Program-made: the position numbers and the translations under genes | The notes under the pieces: generated by a model | What the model was told of the DNA's origin: nothing | Database searches by the model: none | What the model saw: the letters and a program-made list of their open reading frames with translations, nothing else | Shown: piece after piece, positions 8,038 to 16,522 of the stretch | Layout: each line of letters begins with the position of its first letter | How positions within the stretch are numbered: the first letter of the stretch is position 1 | Source: Psychromonas sp. Urea-02u-13 | Lineage (GTDB): Bacteria; Pseudomonadota; Gammaproteobacteria; Enterobacterales; Psychromonadaceae | Direction: 5' to 3' | Length of the DNA stretch: 64,000 nucleotides | Assembly: GCF_002835995.1 (NCBI RefSeq) | Contig: NZ_PJBZ01000052.1 | Location: 22,180-86,179, forward strand

Positions 8038-10095
8038 CTACTTTGCTAAATCAATCAAAAATGCAAACTCTCTTGCGGTATCTTCAAAGTGCTTGAAGCG
8101 CCCTGATTTTCCGCCGTGCCCTGATTCCATATCCGTGTATAAAAGCAGTTGATTATCATCGGTTTTCAGCTCACGTAACTTAGCAACCCACTTAGCAGGC
8201 TCCCAGTATTGTACTTGTGAGTCATGCAAACCAGTAGTCACTAAAATATTCGGATAAGCCTGTTCTATCACTTGATCGTAAGGGCTATAAGCAAGCATGT
8301 AATCATAATAAACTTTGTCATTTGGATTACCCCACTCGTCATATTCGCCAGTGGTCAGTGGAATAGACTCATCAAGCATAGTTGAGACAACATCAACAAA
8401 CGGTACTGCTGCAATTATCCCTTTATAAAGCTCAGGCGCTTGGTTCATCACCGCGCCCACTAATAATCCACCCGCGCTGCCACCCATCGCAAACACACGT
8501 TGTTTATCGCCATAACCTTGTTCAACTAAACTTTTAGAGACATCAACAAAGTCGTTAAATGTATTTTGTTTCTGTAGTAGCTTACCTGTTTCATACCATT
8601 CGCGACCAAGCTCTTCACCACCACGAACATGGGCAACAGCATACACAAAACCACGATCTAACAGGCTTAAATTAGCGCTACTAAAACCGATATCCATACT
8701 GTGACCGTATGAGCCATACGCATAAACTAATAGCGGGTTGTTATGGTTAAAATGTTCTTTATGGTAAACCAATGACACTGGTACTTTGATACCATCACGC
8801 GCAGTCACCCAAACACGCTCACTTTGATAGCTCTGGTGATTAAACTCGCCCATCACTTCGCTCTGTTTTAATAACTCAGTTTCACCGCTATTAAGATCTA
8901 ACTCATAAACCGTTGAAGGTGTTGTAAACGAGGTATATTGGTAACGGAATTTATTGGTATTTGCATCGGGGTTGTAATGACTGAATACCGTATAAACAGG
9001 ATCGTTAAAGCTTAATGTTTTTGACTCACCCGAGAGATGATTAATTTGACGAAGCTGTGGTAATCCTGCGCAACGCTCTTCAACAATTAACCATTCATTG
9101 AGCAGTTCATAACCTTCTAACAAGGTATCTTCACGTGCTTCAATAAGTGTTTCCCAAGCATCACAGTTTTCATGTGCAGGTTGGCTAGCGGTTTTCAGAG
9201 AAAAGTTTTTACCGCTAATATTAGTGCGAATGAAAAACTTATCTTGGAAGTGATCAATGCTGTATTCATGATCTCGCTGACGTGCTAAAAAAGGCACAAA
9301 ATTTTCTGTTGGGGTATTGGCATCCAATAACAAACACTCAGATGTTTGTGTACTATCGATGCAAATAACTAAATAACCTTCTGAGCGTGTTTTGTAGATA
9401 TTGACATAAAACGTATCGTCTTTTTCTTCATAAACAAGCACATCATTTTTAAGATCATCACCTAACTGGTGACGATAAACGCGGTAAGGTAAAAGTGTTT
9501 CAGGATGCTTTTTAACATAAAAAACAGTTTTATTATCATTTGCCCAAACAACAGCAGAAACGTCTTCAATCACATCATCTAAGTGCTCACCCGTTTGTAA
9601 GTCTTTAAAACGTAATGTGTACTGACGGCGACTCACGGTATCTTCAGAATAAGCCATCAACATCGAATTGGGTGATAATGTAAGATCGCCTAGATCGTAA
9701 AATTCATGCCCATCTGCACGTTCATTACAATCTAAAAAAATATCTTCAGCGGCATCTTCATAACCTGCGGCAGTGCCTTTATAACGACAAAAAACCGTAT
9801 AATCATCACCCTCATCAAAACGAGAAACGTACCAAAAACCTTTTTTAAAATACGGAACAGATTCAAGTTCAGGTTCTTGTCGCGCAACCATCTCGTCATA
9901 AAGCTCAGTTTGCATTGCTTCCAGCGGTAACATTTGCGCTTGGGTATAATCATTTTCTTGATTAAGGTAGTTAATCACCTCTGAATCTTCACGATTATCA
10001 TCACGTAACCAAAAATAATCATCGTGACGTTGATGATTATGAATCTCATGCACATAAGGTTTTTTAGTAGCAATTGGGGCGATATTATTGGTCAT
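8038..10095 (-). CDS. ptrB: Oligopeptidase B (protease II)
   Basis: A 685-residue serine peptidase of family S9A that cleaves short peptides after Arg or Lys, normally cytoplasmic. The N-terminal ~400 residues are the beta-propeller gating domain. The C-terminal alpha/beta-hydrolase domain has the nucleophile elbow MGGSAGG, and the catalytic His lies in [10 protein letters not shown] near the end. Length matches E. coli PtrB (686). There is no signal peptide. It stands alone and shares a terminator with the convergent PEBP gene. A scrambled fragment of the same gene lies 2 kb to the left. Confidence 0.96.
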   Translation of the reverse strand: MTNNIAPIATKKPYVHEIHNHQRHDDYFWLRDDNREDSEVINYLNQENDYTQAQMLPLEAMQTELYDEMVARQEPELESVPYFKKGFWYVSRFDEGDDYTVFCRYKGTAAGYEDAAEDIFLDCNERADGHEFYDLGDLTLSPNSMLMAYSEDTVSRRQYTLRFKDLQTGEHLDDVIEDVSAVVWANDNKTVFYVKKHPETLLPYRVYRHQLGDDLKNDVLVYEEKDDTFYVNIYKTRSEGYLVICIDSTQTSECLLLDANTPTENFVPFLARQRDHEYSIDHFQDKFFIRTNISGKNFSLKTASQPAHENCDAWETLIEAREDTLLEGYELLNEWLIVEERCAGLPQLRQINHLSGESKTLSFNDPVYTVFSHYNPDANTNKFRYQYTSFTTPSTVYELDLNSGETELLKQSEVMGEFNHQSYQSERVWVTARDGIKVPVSLVYHKEHFNHNNPLLVYAYGSYGHSMDIGFSSANLSLLDRGFVYAVAHVRGGEELGREWYETGKLLQKQNTFNDFVDVSKSLVEQGYGDKQRVFAMGGSAGGLLVGAVMNQAPELYKGIIAAVPFVDVVSTMLDESIPLTTGEYDEWGNPNDKVYYDYMLAYSPYDQVIEQAYPNILVTTGLHDSQVQYWEPAKWVAKLRELKTDDNQLLLYTDMESGHGGKSGRFKHFEDTAREFAFLIDLAK

Positions 10096-10227
10096 GTTAA
10101 AGGCTCGTTGGAAATAGAACCTGCATCATAACATGACTAGTGATAGCCGTTATCATCCAAATATCAGTCTGTATCTTGAAGGCAATGGGTAAATAAAAAG
10201 AAGTGAGGAAACTGATTGTCTAACAGG

Positions 10228-11325
10228 TTAAAGTATCTTCTTGGTAACGACAGCAGGATCATAAGTTTGATACTTACCACCCCCTTTTTCCTTGGCTTGA
10301 TACATCGCATCATCGGCCTCTTTTAATATATCTACCCAAGCGAAGTGTTTTGTTCGAGAGAAGCTAATACCAATACTCATGCCAACATCACAACTTTTTC
10401 CGTCTATATCAATGACATTATCGGTGATGCTTAATAGGCTTAATGCCATTGCTTCAACAACACTTTTAGACTGACAAATAATAGTAAACTCATCCCCCCC
10501 TAATCGCGCAATAAAGTCCGACTCACTACAAACCAGGGTCATTTTTTCAGTCAGCCTGATAAGCAGTTTGTCACCAATGTCATGGCCATAACTGTCGTTA
10601 ATCGCTTTAAATCGGTCAATATCAATCAACAAAGCACAAAAACTTGTCTTCTTCTTTTGTAACGCGGTAATTTTTTCTTTTAAAGCACTTCGATTTGCAA
10701 GGCGGGTAAGCGGATCATGATAAGCAAGGTAAGTCATCTGTCGCCTCTCACGAATGATGATCAACAAAAATATCGTGCCACTGAAAGTAAGCCCAAACAA
10801 CCCCATTATCATGATTTTATTAACACGTACCAACTCAAAATCGTGTTGATGGGTCTCTTGTGAATAACCCTGAAATTCAAAATTCAACAACTCTACAATA
10901 TAGTTATGCGCTTCTCGCGTATTATGTAGCGCCACCGTTAATAGTTCGCCACTGAGCTTAACTTTTGTAGGATCAGTCATTTTGAAGCGCGTGAAATAAT
11001 TGTTTAATTTACTCGCCCGCCACCCATCACTCATAAAATATGCATTTTTAGACCCCTTAAGTAGGACATCATAGGCAGACCAAGTAAGGTCGTAATAAGT
11101 TAATAATTCATCCGCGACCTCATCACCTCGTTGATATTGCATCATAATACTTAAGTAGGATTGTTGCAGAATAACCAGCTGTACTAATGCTCTACCTGAT
11201 GCCCGCTCATTCCACAATAAAAGATCATGGCTTTTATTTAACAAACTGAGACTTGCACCTGCACTTATCGTGAACAACAAAACAATCAAAAAGAGGAAGT
11301 AGGCTTTTTTATAACGCATCATCAT
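10228..11325 (-). CDS. Membrane-bound GGDEF diguanylate cyclase
   Basis: About 365 residues. An N-terminal helix, a ~140-residue periplasmic region and a second helix (IMIMGLFGLTFSGTIFLLII) precede the GGDEF domain. The active site RLGGDEF is intact, so synthesis of cyclic di-GMP from two GTP is expected. The usual inhibitory RxxD site reads SESD here, so product inhibition is probably lost. The start is at the triple ATG (11319-11325), overlapping the end of the upstream molybdopterin-fold gene by about 17 bases; an in-frame start at 11409 would add an unlikely N-terminus. The overlap implies translational coupling, and the partner may feed a periplasmic signal to the cyclase. Confidence 0.88.
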   Translation of the reverse strand: MMMRYKKAYFLFLIVLLFTISAGASLSLLNKSHDLLLWNERASGRALVQLVILQQSYLSIMMQYQRGDEVADELLTYYDLTWSAYDVLLKGSKNAYFMSDGWRASKLNNYFTRFKMTDPTKVKLSGELLTVALHNTREAHNYIVELLNFEFQGYSQETHQHDFELVRVNKIMIMGLFGLTFSGTIFLLIIIRERRQMTYLAYHDPLTRLANRSALKEKITALQKKKTSFCALLIDIDRFKAINDSYGHDIGDKLLIRLTEKMTLVCSESDFIARLGGDEFTIICQSKSVVEAMALSLLSITDNVIDIDGKSCDVGMSIGISFSRTKHFAWVDILKEADDAMYQAKEKGGGKYQTYDPAVVTKKIL

Positions 11326-11815
11326 TACTTTTTTCTTCAACATTAATTTTAACCAACTGCCAAACCATAAAATCATGGTAGACAGCGGCATCCAACTCGG
11401 CGTAATCATCCATCGGTAAAATCACCCAAATTGGTCCTTTGGTCCTTATCGTTAATTTTTTTCTATCAACTGATAGCGCTAAAATAGGTTTGTATTTTTT
11501 AATGCGATTGAAATTAAAGTCGATTTGATAACGGTCTAATGCATACATGGTTAGCCATTGACCACTTACATTAGCAAGCGCAAGTACATCCTCAAGGTAG
11601 GGCCCTGAATAAGTGTGGGTTTTATTTGTCCAAGGTATATTCGTTCGTATTTCATGTTGTGGCAACTGCAATAATTGTGACAATGTATATTGCTCATTCA
11701 CCCCCTGAGAAACAGAATTAATATTCAATAGTTTTTTTTCCGATGCGAAGCTTAAAAAAGGTAGGCATAAAAGTAGTAATAAACAGGTCTTTTTTAGTGT
11801 GTTTTTTATTAACAT
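11309..11815 (-). CDS. Exported protein with oxidoreductase molybdopterin-binding-like fold
   Basis: A 168-residue protein with a signal peptide (~1-24, ending SFAS). The remainder resembles the small sulfite-oxidase/YedY-type molybdopterin fold (LPQHEIRTNIPWTN, YSGPYLEDVLALANV, GPIWVILPMDD). No cysteine remains in the mature part, so the usual Cys ligand of molybdenum is absent and an enzymatic role is doubtful. It overlaps the following diguanylate cyclase gene, suggesting a periplasmic sensor subunit. Fold assignment is from motif memory, moderately sure. Confidence 0.7.
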   Translation of the reverse strand: MLIKNTLKKTCLLLLLCLPFLSFASEKKLLNINSVSQGVNEQYTLSQLLQLPQHEIRTNIPWTNKTHTYSGPYLEDVLALANVSGQWLTMYALDRYQIDFNFNRIKKYKPILALSVDRKKLTIRTKGPIWVILPMDDYAELDAAVYHDFMVWQLVKINVEEKSNDDAL

Positions 11816-11942
11816 AACTCATTCTCCAAATAACCCTACTAACTATGGTACTGATTGGAAAATAGTAAAGATCCCACCTCTAATAATGACAAAGTATTTA
11901 TTACCTTGAAATGCTACTATGCCGTTTTTATAGGAGAAAAAT

Positions 11943-12194
11943 ATGGACTGTCGTTTAGGTTGTGGTGCTTGCTGTATCGCGCCCAGTATTTCATCATCAA
12001 TCCCAGGCATGGAAAACGGCAAGAAGGCAGGAGAGCGTTGCATTCAGCTCAATGACGATAACCTTTGCAAGCTATTTGAAAAACCAGAACGTCCGCAGGT
12101 GTGTTTAGATTTTAAGGCCTGTGAATGGGTTTGTTCTGATAACAATGAAACGGCGTTTATCACACTGACAGAGCTTGAATTCTCGACACAATAG
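11943..12194 (+). CDS. YkgJ-family cysteine-cluster protein
   Basis: An 83-residue protein with the YkgJ/UPF0153 pattern: CRLGCGACC at the start, then C..L.....C.LF...P..C and CEWVC. These cysteines are thought to bind zinc or an iron-sulfur centre; the function is unknown. An AGGAG site lies 6-7 bases upstream of the ATG. It is a single-gene unit. Confidence 0.85.
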   Translation: MDCRLGCGACCIAPSISSSIPGMENGKKAGERCIQLNDDNLCKLFEKPERPQVCLDFKACEWVCSDNNETAFITLTELEFSTQ

Positions 12195-12271
12195 CCATCA
12201 TATTTAGTGACATTTATTAAGCCACACGCCAGAAAATCACCGTTAATAAAGTAGAAATACAGCGTGTATTT

Positions 12272-12712
12272 TTATCCTTTACCTCCAACTGGGTCGACTT
12301 TTATTTTTATCGGCGATGCTATGCCTACAGCGAATGGGTCAATATGCGTCGTAGAGATAAAATACAATTTTCCCTCTACTTTAATAGAGGCGCGCAAACT
12401 GTAACGATGACTGTTTTTTATTTGCTTGCTCGGAAAAGCAATCTGTAATGCATAAGGAGGCCCGCTTTTTATCTCCCTTGTTGCACTGCTAATTAACTCT
12501 GAAGCGACATCCATTTTAGAGACATCCTCTAAACGCACTTCCAGTTTTGCACCTTCAGGTAATCTAATTTTTTGATTATAAAAAACTTCCGTTTCTAATA
12601 GACTCAATGCATCATCCTTTGCACCTGCCACAGTCGTTTGATCGTTACAGGCACTTACAAAAACACTGCTCATAATGACCAAAAAGAAAGGGGTAAGTTT
12701 TTTATTTATCAT
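12272..12712 (-). CDS. YbaY-family lipoprotein
   Basis: About 146 residues. A lipoprotein signal ends in the lipobox VSAC. The mature part carries the YbaY-type beta-sandwich (KIRLPEGAKLEVRLEDVSKMD), also found in type III secretion pilotin-like lipoproteins. I place the start at ATG 12712, five bases behind GAGGT; a GTG two codons earlier is possible. Likely outer-membrane anchored; function not established. Confidence 0.75.
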   Translation of the reverse strand: MINKKLTPFFLVIMSSVFVSACNDQTTVAGAKDDALSLLETEVFYNQKIRLPEGAKLEVRLEDVSKMDVASELISSATREIKSGPPYALQIAFPSKQIKNSHRYSLRASIKVEGKLYFISTTHIDPFAVGIASPIKIKVDPVGGKG

Positions 12713-12825
12713 GCACACCTCAATATAATTATTCTAATAAATTAGAGATCCATTTTTTTAAATAGTTCAATTTCAACTAAAAAAACGTTACTCTCTTTGC
12801 ATAAACTTATGAGGTATCACACACA

Positions 12826-13320
12826 TTGCGCACTAACTTAATTACTCCTAATGGTTTTAAAAAGCTCAAAACAGAGCTGAATTATTTATGGCAAGAATAC
12901 CGTCCAGAAATAACCGAGAAAGTCGCATGGGCAGCGAGCTTAGGTGATCGGTCGGATAATGCAGATTACAAAGAAAATAAACGTTTATTGCGCCAGATAG
13001 ATTCTCGCATTCGATTTTTAAATAAACGCTTAGAAAAACTCACGGTAGTAGAGCCGAATAAACAACAGGCAGGTAAAGTTTTTTTTGGTGCATGGGTTGA
13101 TATAGAAAATGAAGATGGCGAGACAAAGCGCTTTAAAATTGTAGGCCCTGATGAAATATATCAACGCGGTGAAATTGAACAACGTAAAGATTACATTTCC
13201 ATCGACAGCCCAATGGCACGTGCACTGCTAAAAAAAGAGCCCGATGATGAAGCGATTGTTAATACACCAAGCGGTAATATCACTTGGTATATTAACAAAA
13301 TTGAATATGAATTTTCTTAA
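12826..13320 (+). CDS. greB: Transcription elongation factor GreB
   Basis: A 164-residue factor that enters the RNA polymerase secondary channel and stimulates cleavage of backtracked transcripts. The N-terminal coiled coil has the acidic tip SLGDRSDNADYKENK. The C-terminal FKBP-like domain ends with RKDYISIDSPMARALLKK and VVNTPSG-type residues, diagnostic of GreB over GreA. The start is TTG at 12826: the protein aligns with E. coli GreB from its first residue, GAGGT lies ten bases upstream, and the nearby ATG at 12809 is out of frame. Confidence 0.95.
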   Translation: MRTNLITPNGFKKLKTELNYLWQEYRPEITEKVAWAASLGDRSDNADYKENKRLLRQIDSRIRFLNKRLEKLTVVEPNKQQAGKVFFGAWVDIENEDGETKRFKIVGPDEIYQRGEIEQRKDYISIDSPMARALLKKEPDDEAIVNTPSGNITWYINKIEYEFS

Positions 13321-13327
13321 CTGAATA

Positions 13328-13546
13328 TTAGCTATCTAGTAAATCGTAGTCCTCACCCAATAACTCTCTTAAACTATTTCGCTCTTTTATATCTTCGATA
13401 TGACGGCGAACTTTGCCTTTCTCTGCAGCGCTAATCTCCTTTTTAGCTTGTACCTCAATATGATCATCCATATGATTAGCAAGCCAATCACTGATTTCTT
13501 TCACTGATGCATCATTTGATAAATGCACATTATTACGACTTCCCAT
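13328..13546 (-). CDS. PA3496-family small protein
   Basis: A 72-residue, highly charged protein. The C-terminal RRHIEDIKERNSLRELLGEDYDLL matches the short PA3496 family (putative envelope integrity protein), which has an Arg-rich helix followed by LG(D/E)DYD. AGGAG lies 6 bases upstream of the ATG. It converges on greB with only seven bases between stop codons. The role is not established. Confidence 0.65.
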   Translation of the reverse strand: MGSRNNVHLSNDASVKEISDWLANHMDDHIEVQAKKEISAAEKGKVRRHIEDIKERNSLRELLGEDYDLLDS

Positions 13547-13923
13547 ACCATGCTCCTGTTAGGTTAACTGCCTATAACTGCCTGCATCTAAATATCTGCA
13601 TAACTTATTTGTAGCCTGTTATTTATGAAATTAGTAATGCCTAGATCACCTTTAATTTAACTTGCTAATAAAGATAATAAATCATTGCTAGTTTATTGAC
13701 TTAGCAAGAAAACAAGAGCCTATAACAGCATCTATAACGCATAATTGTGCCGTTATATTCCTGTTAAAAGAGCAATAAATGCGCCCTGTGAGCTACATCC
13801 CAATCACGTCTAATATCCACATTTACCCATCACTGATAAAGCCATCAGACATTTCAATATGACTATTCAGATCTACACTCAGTATAAGAACAAGTCAGCG
13901 CGAAACTAAAAAGGGGTTACATT
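13547..13923. other. Intergenic region upstream of the glycerophosphodiesterase gene
   Basis: About 377 bp, AT-rich. It must contain promoters for the leftward small gene and the rightward phosphodiesterase gene. I see no hairpin, repeat or RNA gene. Confidence 0.3.
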
Positions 13924-14910
13924 ATGTCTAAAAAAATAGTTATCTCACACCGTGGGGCTTGTGGTTATCTTCCCGAGCACAGCATGGAAGCTAAAGCGAT
14001 GGCCCATGCCATGAATGCTGATTTTATCGAACAAGATGTGGTGATGACCAAGGATGATTATTTAGTGGTTTTGCACGACCATTTTTTAGATGGCGTGACT
14101 AACGTAGCGAGTGTTTTTCCGCAGCGAGCGCGCACCGATGGACGTTTTTATGTGATTGATTTTACACTTGAAGAAATACAATCACTGCATATGACAGAGG
14201 CATTTAAGACGCCAGATAAAGCCATATTCCCTGAGCGTTTCCCTCTTTGGCAGTGTGGCTTTCAAGTACACACACTTGACCAGGAAATTGAGCTGATTCA
14301 AGGGCTTAATAAAAGCCGAGGAAAAAACATTGGCATCTATCCGGAAATTAAAGCCCCGGCCTTTCATCGTTTTGAAGGCAAAGATATCTCCATGGCACTA
14401 TTAAGCGTCTTGAAAAAATATGGCTACCACAGCAAAAGCCATGCTATTTTTCTGCAATGTTTTGACGCACAAGAGCTACAACGCATTAAAAATGAGTTAT
14501 TTTCACAGTTTGATATGCAACTGAAATTAGTACAGCTCATCGCGGAAACTGCTTGGGGTGAAACCTGTCACTATGAAAAGGGTGAAGTAATAAATTACGA
14601 TTATGACTGGATGTTTAAAAGCGGTGCAATGCAAAAAGTCAGCAGTTATGCGGATGCTATTGGCCCTTGGTTTCCTCGTATTGTTGATCCCAAATCCACA
14701 ACAGACAATCTCATTTTCACTGAACTTGTCAATGAGGCACACCAGCATAACTTAGCCGTTCACCCCTTCACCTTTCGTCGTGATAAAGGCGAGATCCCAT
14801 CTTATGCCAATGACTTTGAAACCTTTTTGGATATTTTTTACATCAAAGCTGATGTTGATGGCGTGTTTACCGATTTCCCTGATTTAGCAGTGGCATTTTT
14901 AAATAAATAA
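13924..14910 (+). CDS. glpQ: Glycerophosphodiester phosphodiesterase, GlpQ type, without signal peptide
   Basis: A 328-residue enzyme that hydrolyses glycerophosphodiesters to glycerol-3-phosphate and an alcohol. The GDPD TIM-barrel motifs are present: SHRGACGYLPEHS near the start, IEQDVVMTKDDYLVVLHD (metal ligands and catalytic His), YPEIKAP and VDGVFTDFPD. It follows periplasmic GlpQ along its length but begins directly at the barrel, with no export signal, so it is predicted cytosolic. AAGGGG precedes the ATG. No glpT lies nearby. Confidence 0.92.
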   Translation: MSKKIVISHRGACGYLPEHSMEAKAMAHAMNADFIEQDVVMTKDDYLVVLHDHFLDGVTNVASVFPQRARTDGRFYVIDFTLEEIQSLHMTEAFKTPDKAIFPERFPLWQCGFQVHTLDQEIELIQGLNKSRGKNIGIYPEIKAPAFHRFEGKDISMALLSVLKKYGYHSKSHAIFLQCFDAQELQRIKNELFSQFDMQLKLVQLIAETAWGETCHYEKGEVINYDYDWMFKSGAMQKVSSYADAIGPWFPRIVDPKSTTDNLIFTELVNEAHQHNLAVHPFTFRRDKGEIPSYANDFETFLDIFYIKADVDGVFTDFPDLAVAFLNK

Positions 14911-15010
14911 AAGCGTTGCTGATAGCACGTTTGTTGGTGATATTTATTTAACCTTTAGGGGAATCTGCCGATATATAGCTCATGCGAGACTCAGAGCGAA
15001 TAAAGGCAGA

Positions 15011-15057
15011 AAAAAGGAAAAAGGAAAAAGGAAAAAGGAAAAAGGAAAAAGGAAAAA
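15011..15057 (+). repeat. Heptanucleotide tandem repeat (AAAAAGG)6 containing the ribosome binding site
   Basis: Six perfect AAAAAGG units (15011-15052) followed by AAAAA end three bases before the ATG at 15061. Each unit is itself Shine-Dalgarno-like, and the last GG lies eight bases from the start codon. Slipped-strand change in copy number would alter how many ribosome sites the leader offers. Confidence 0.9.
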
Positions 15058-15060
15058 TCA

Positions 15061-15501
15061 ATGTCTGATATCTATTACAACGTTTCAAACATGCAAATAA
15101 AGCTGCCATCGTCGGCAATCAATACAGATCAAAAAGAAAGCATAACAATTGAAGAAGAATCATCAAAAAAAACAGATAAAAGCACAGATAAAAGCACAGA
15201 AAAAGATGATATTTCATTATCTATAAAAGCACAAAAAAGCTATCAAGCATCGCTGAAAGAAGCAGAAGAAAGCTTGCCCATTCCCGTTAAATTATTAAAA
15301 GCGCAGCTCGCGAGATTGCAACAACGCTTAGTTGATATCAAACAAGAGATTGATGACATAAAAGCAGATAACAGATTAAATGATGAAGATAAAAATACTC
15401 AATTGGCCATCAAACAGAATGATATCTCTAATGTAATGAGCGCAATCCAGAGTGTTAATGTAGCTTTATTAGAAGCGATGAAACCACCTCCAGAGGGTTA
15501 A
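15061..15501 (+). CDS. Hypothetical coiled-coil protein (FlxA-like)
   Basis: A 146-residue hydrophilic protein. Residues ~20-55 are rich in Ser, Thr, Lys and Asp with a short internal repeat (KSTDKSTEKD). Residues ~75-140 form a predicted coiled coil (KAQLARLQQRLVDIKQEIDDIK) that weakly resembles FlxA-like proteins; the end is Pro-rich. No signal peptide or catalytic motif is seen. Translation begins straight after the (AAAAAGG)6 repeat. I do not recognise a function. A weak hairpin (15543-15562) may end the transcript. Confidence 0.6.
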   Translation: MSDIYYNVSNMQIKLPSSAINTDQKESITIEEESSKKTDKSTDKSTEKDDISLSIKAQKSYQASLKEAEESLPIPVKLLKAQLARLQQRLVDIKQEIDDIKADNRLNDEDKNTQLAIKQNDISNVMSAIQSVNVALLEAMKPPPEG

Positions 15502-15590
15502 GATAGAATGGCTGATACGTGGATAAACCGACAAATAATAGCTGTGGCGCTCAATAGCCACACCTATTTTGTTATACCTTGCGAACACTA

Positions 15591-15624
15591 TTCAATAATA
15601 TTCAATAATATTCAATAATATTCA
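15591..15624. repeat. 10-bp tandem repeat at the 3' end of malG
   Basis: Three perfect TTCAATAATA units plus TTCA; the last TCA is the complement of the malG stop codon TGA. It may be a slippage product or part of the 3' untranslated region. Confidence 0.75.
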
Positions 15625-16512
15625 GCCTTTATTACCGCCCGCTGTTAGCCCACCCACCAACCACTTCTGTGCCAATAAAAACACAATAGTAATAGGCAGG
15701 GCAGATAATACTGCAGCAGCTGCAAAGTCGCCCCATAAATAGTTTTGTGGGTAAAGATATTGCTGCATACCCACTGCTAATGTGTATTTATCAACGTCCA
15801 CCAGCAAGATTGAAGCCACCGGCACTTCGGTAATAGCGGCCACAAATGAGAGAATAAAAACCACAGCCAAAATGGGCACAGACAGTGGTAACAAAATCAT
15901 TCTAAAGGTTTGCCAAGGCGTAGCACCGTCAAGCGATGCGGCTTCCTCTAGAGACTTGTCAATCGTTTCAAAATACCCTTTTATGGTCCAAACATGTAAT
16001 GCGATGCCACCTAGGTAAGCAAAAATTAATCCGCCATGTGTATTTAATCCTAAAAAGGGAATGTATTGCCCCACTTTATCAAACAAAGCATAGAGCGCGA
16101 CTAGGGCTAATACAGCAGGGAACATTTGGAAAATAAGCATGCCCTCTAACAATACTTTTTTGCCTGCAAACTGCATACGAGCAAACGCATAGGCACAGGT
16201 GGTTGATAACGCTAAAACACAAATAGACGTGATAGCAGCAACTTTTATCGAGTTCCATAACCACAGTAAAACAGGGAATGGTGGATTAGTGACACTGCCA
16301 TCTGCATGTGTGACCGCAAGGCCTAACGCGAGTTTCCAATGCTCTAAGGTAGGGTCACTTGGAATCAAGGAGCCCGATGCAAAGTTACCCTCACGGAATG
16401 AAATCGCAATCACCATTAACAGTGGGAAAAGAATCGCTGCACAAAATACCCATAAAAAGAGATGCGCAAACCAGACACGTTTTTTTTGATTTTGAGATTT
16501 AACAATCGCCAT
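15622..16512 (-). CDS. malG: Maltose/maltodextrin ABC transporter permease MalG
   Basis: A 296-residue inner-membrane subunit of MalFGK2 with six helices (N-terminal [19 protein letters not shown]). The cytoplasmic EAA loop that docks on MalK is [15 protein letters not shown]. It ends [10 protein letters not shown], the MalG tail that reaches into the MalE binding site. Length equals E. coli MalG. It follows malF by 10 bases as the last gene of malE-malF-malG. Confidence 0.96.
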   Translation of the reverse strand: MAIVKSQNQKKRVWFAHLFLWVFCAAILFPLLMVIAISFREGNFASGSLIPSDPTLEHWKLALGLAVTHADGSVTNPPFPVLLWLWNSIKVAAITSICVLALSTTCAYAFARMQFAGKKVLLEGMLIFQMFPAVLALVALYALFDKVGQYIPFLGLNTHGGLIFAYLGGIALHVWTIKGYFETIDKSLEEAASLDGATPWQTFRMILLPLSVPILAVVFILSFVAAITEVPVASILLVDVDKYTLAVGMQQYLYPQNYLWGDFAAAAVLSALPITIVFLLAQKWLVGGLTAGGNKG

Positions 16513-16522
16513 TCATTACCCC

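Noticed and set aside
15591..15624. 10-bp repeat after malG as a protein-binding array or phase-variable coding repeat.
   Set aside because: Only three units, almost entirely outside the coding region; listed as a simple repeat without claimed function.
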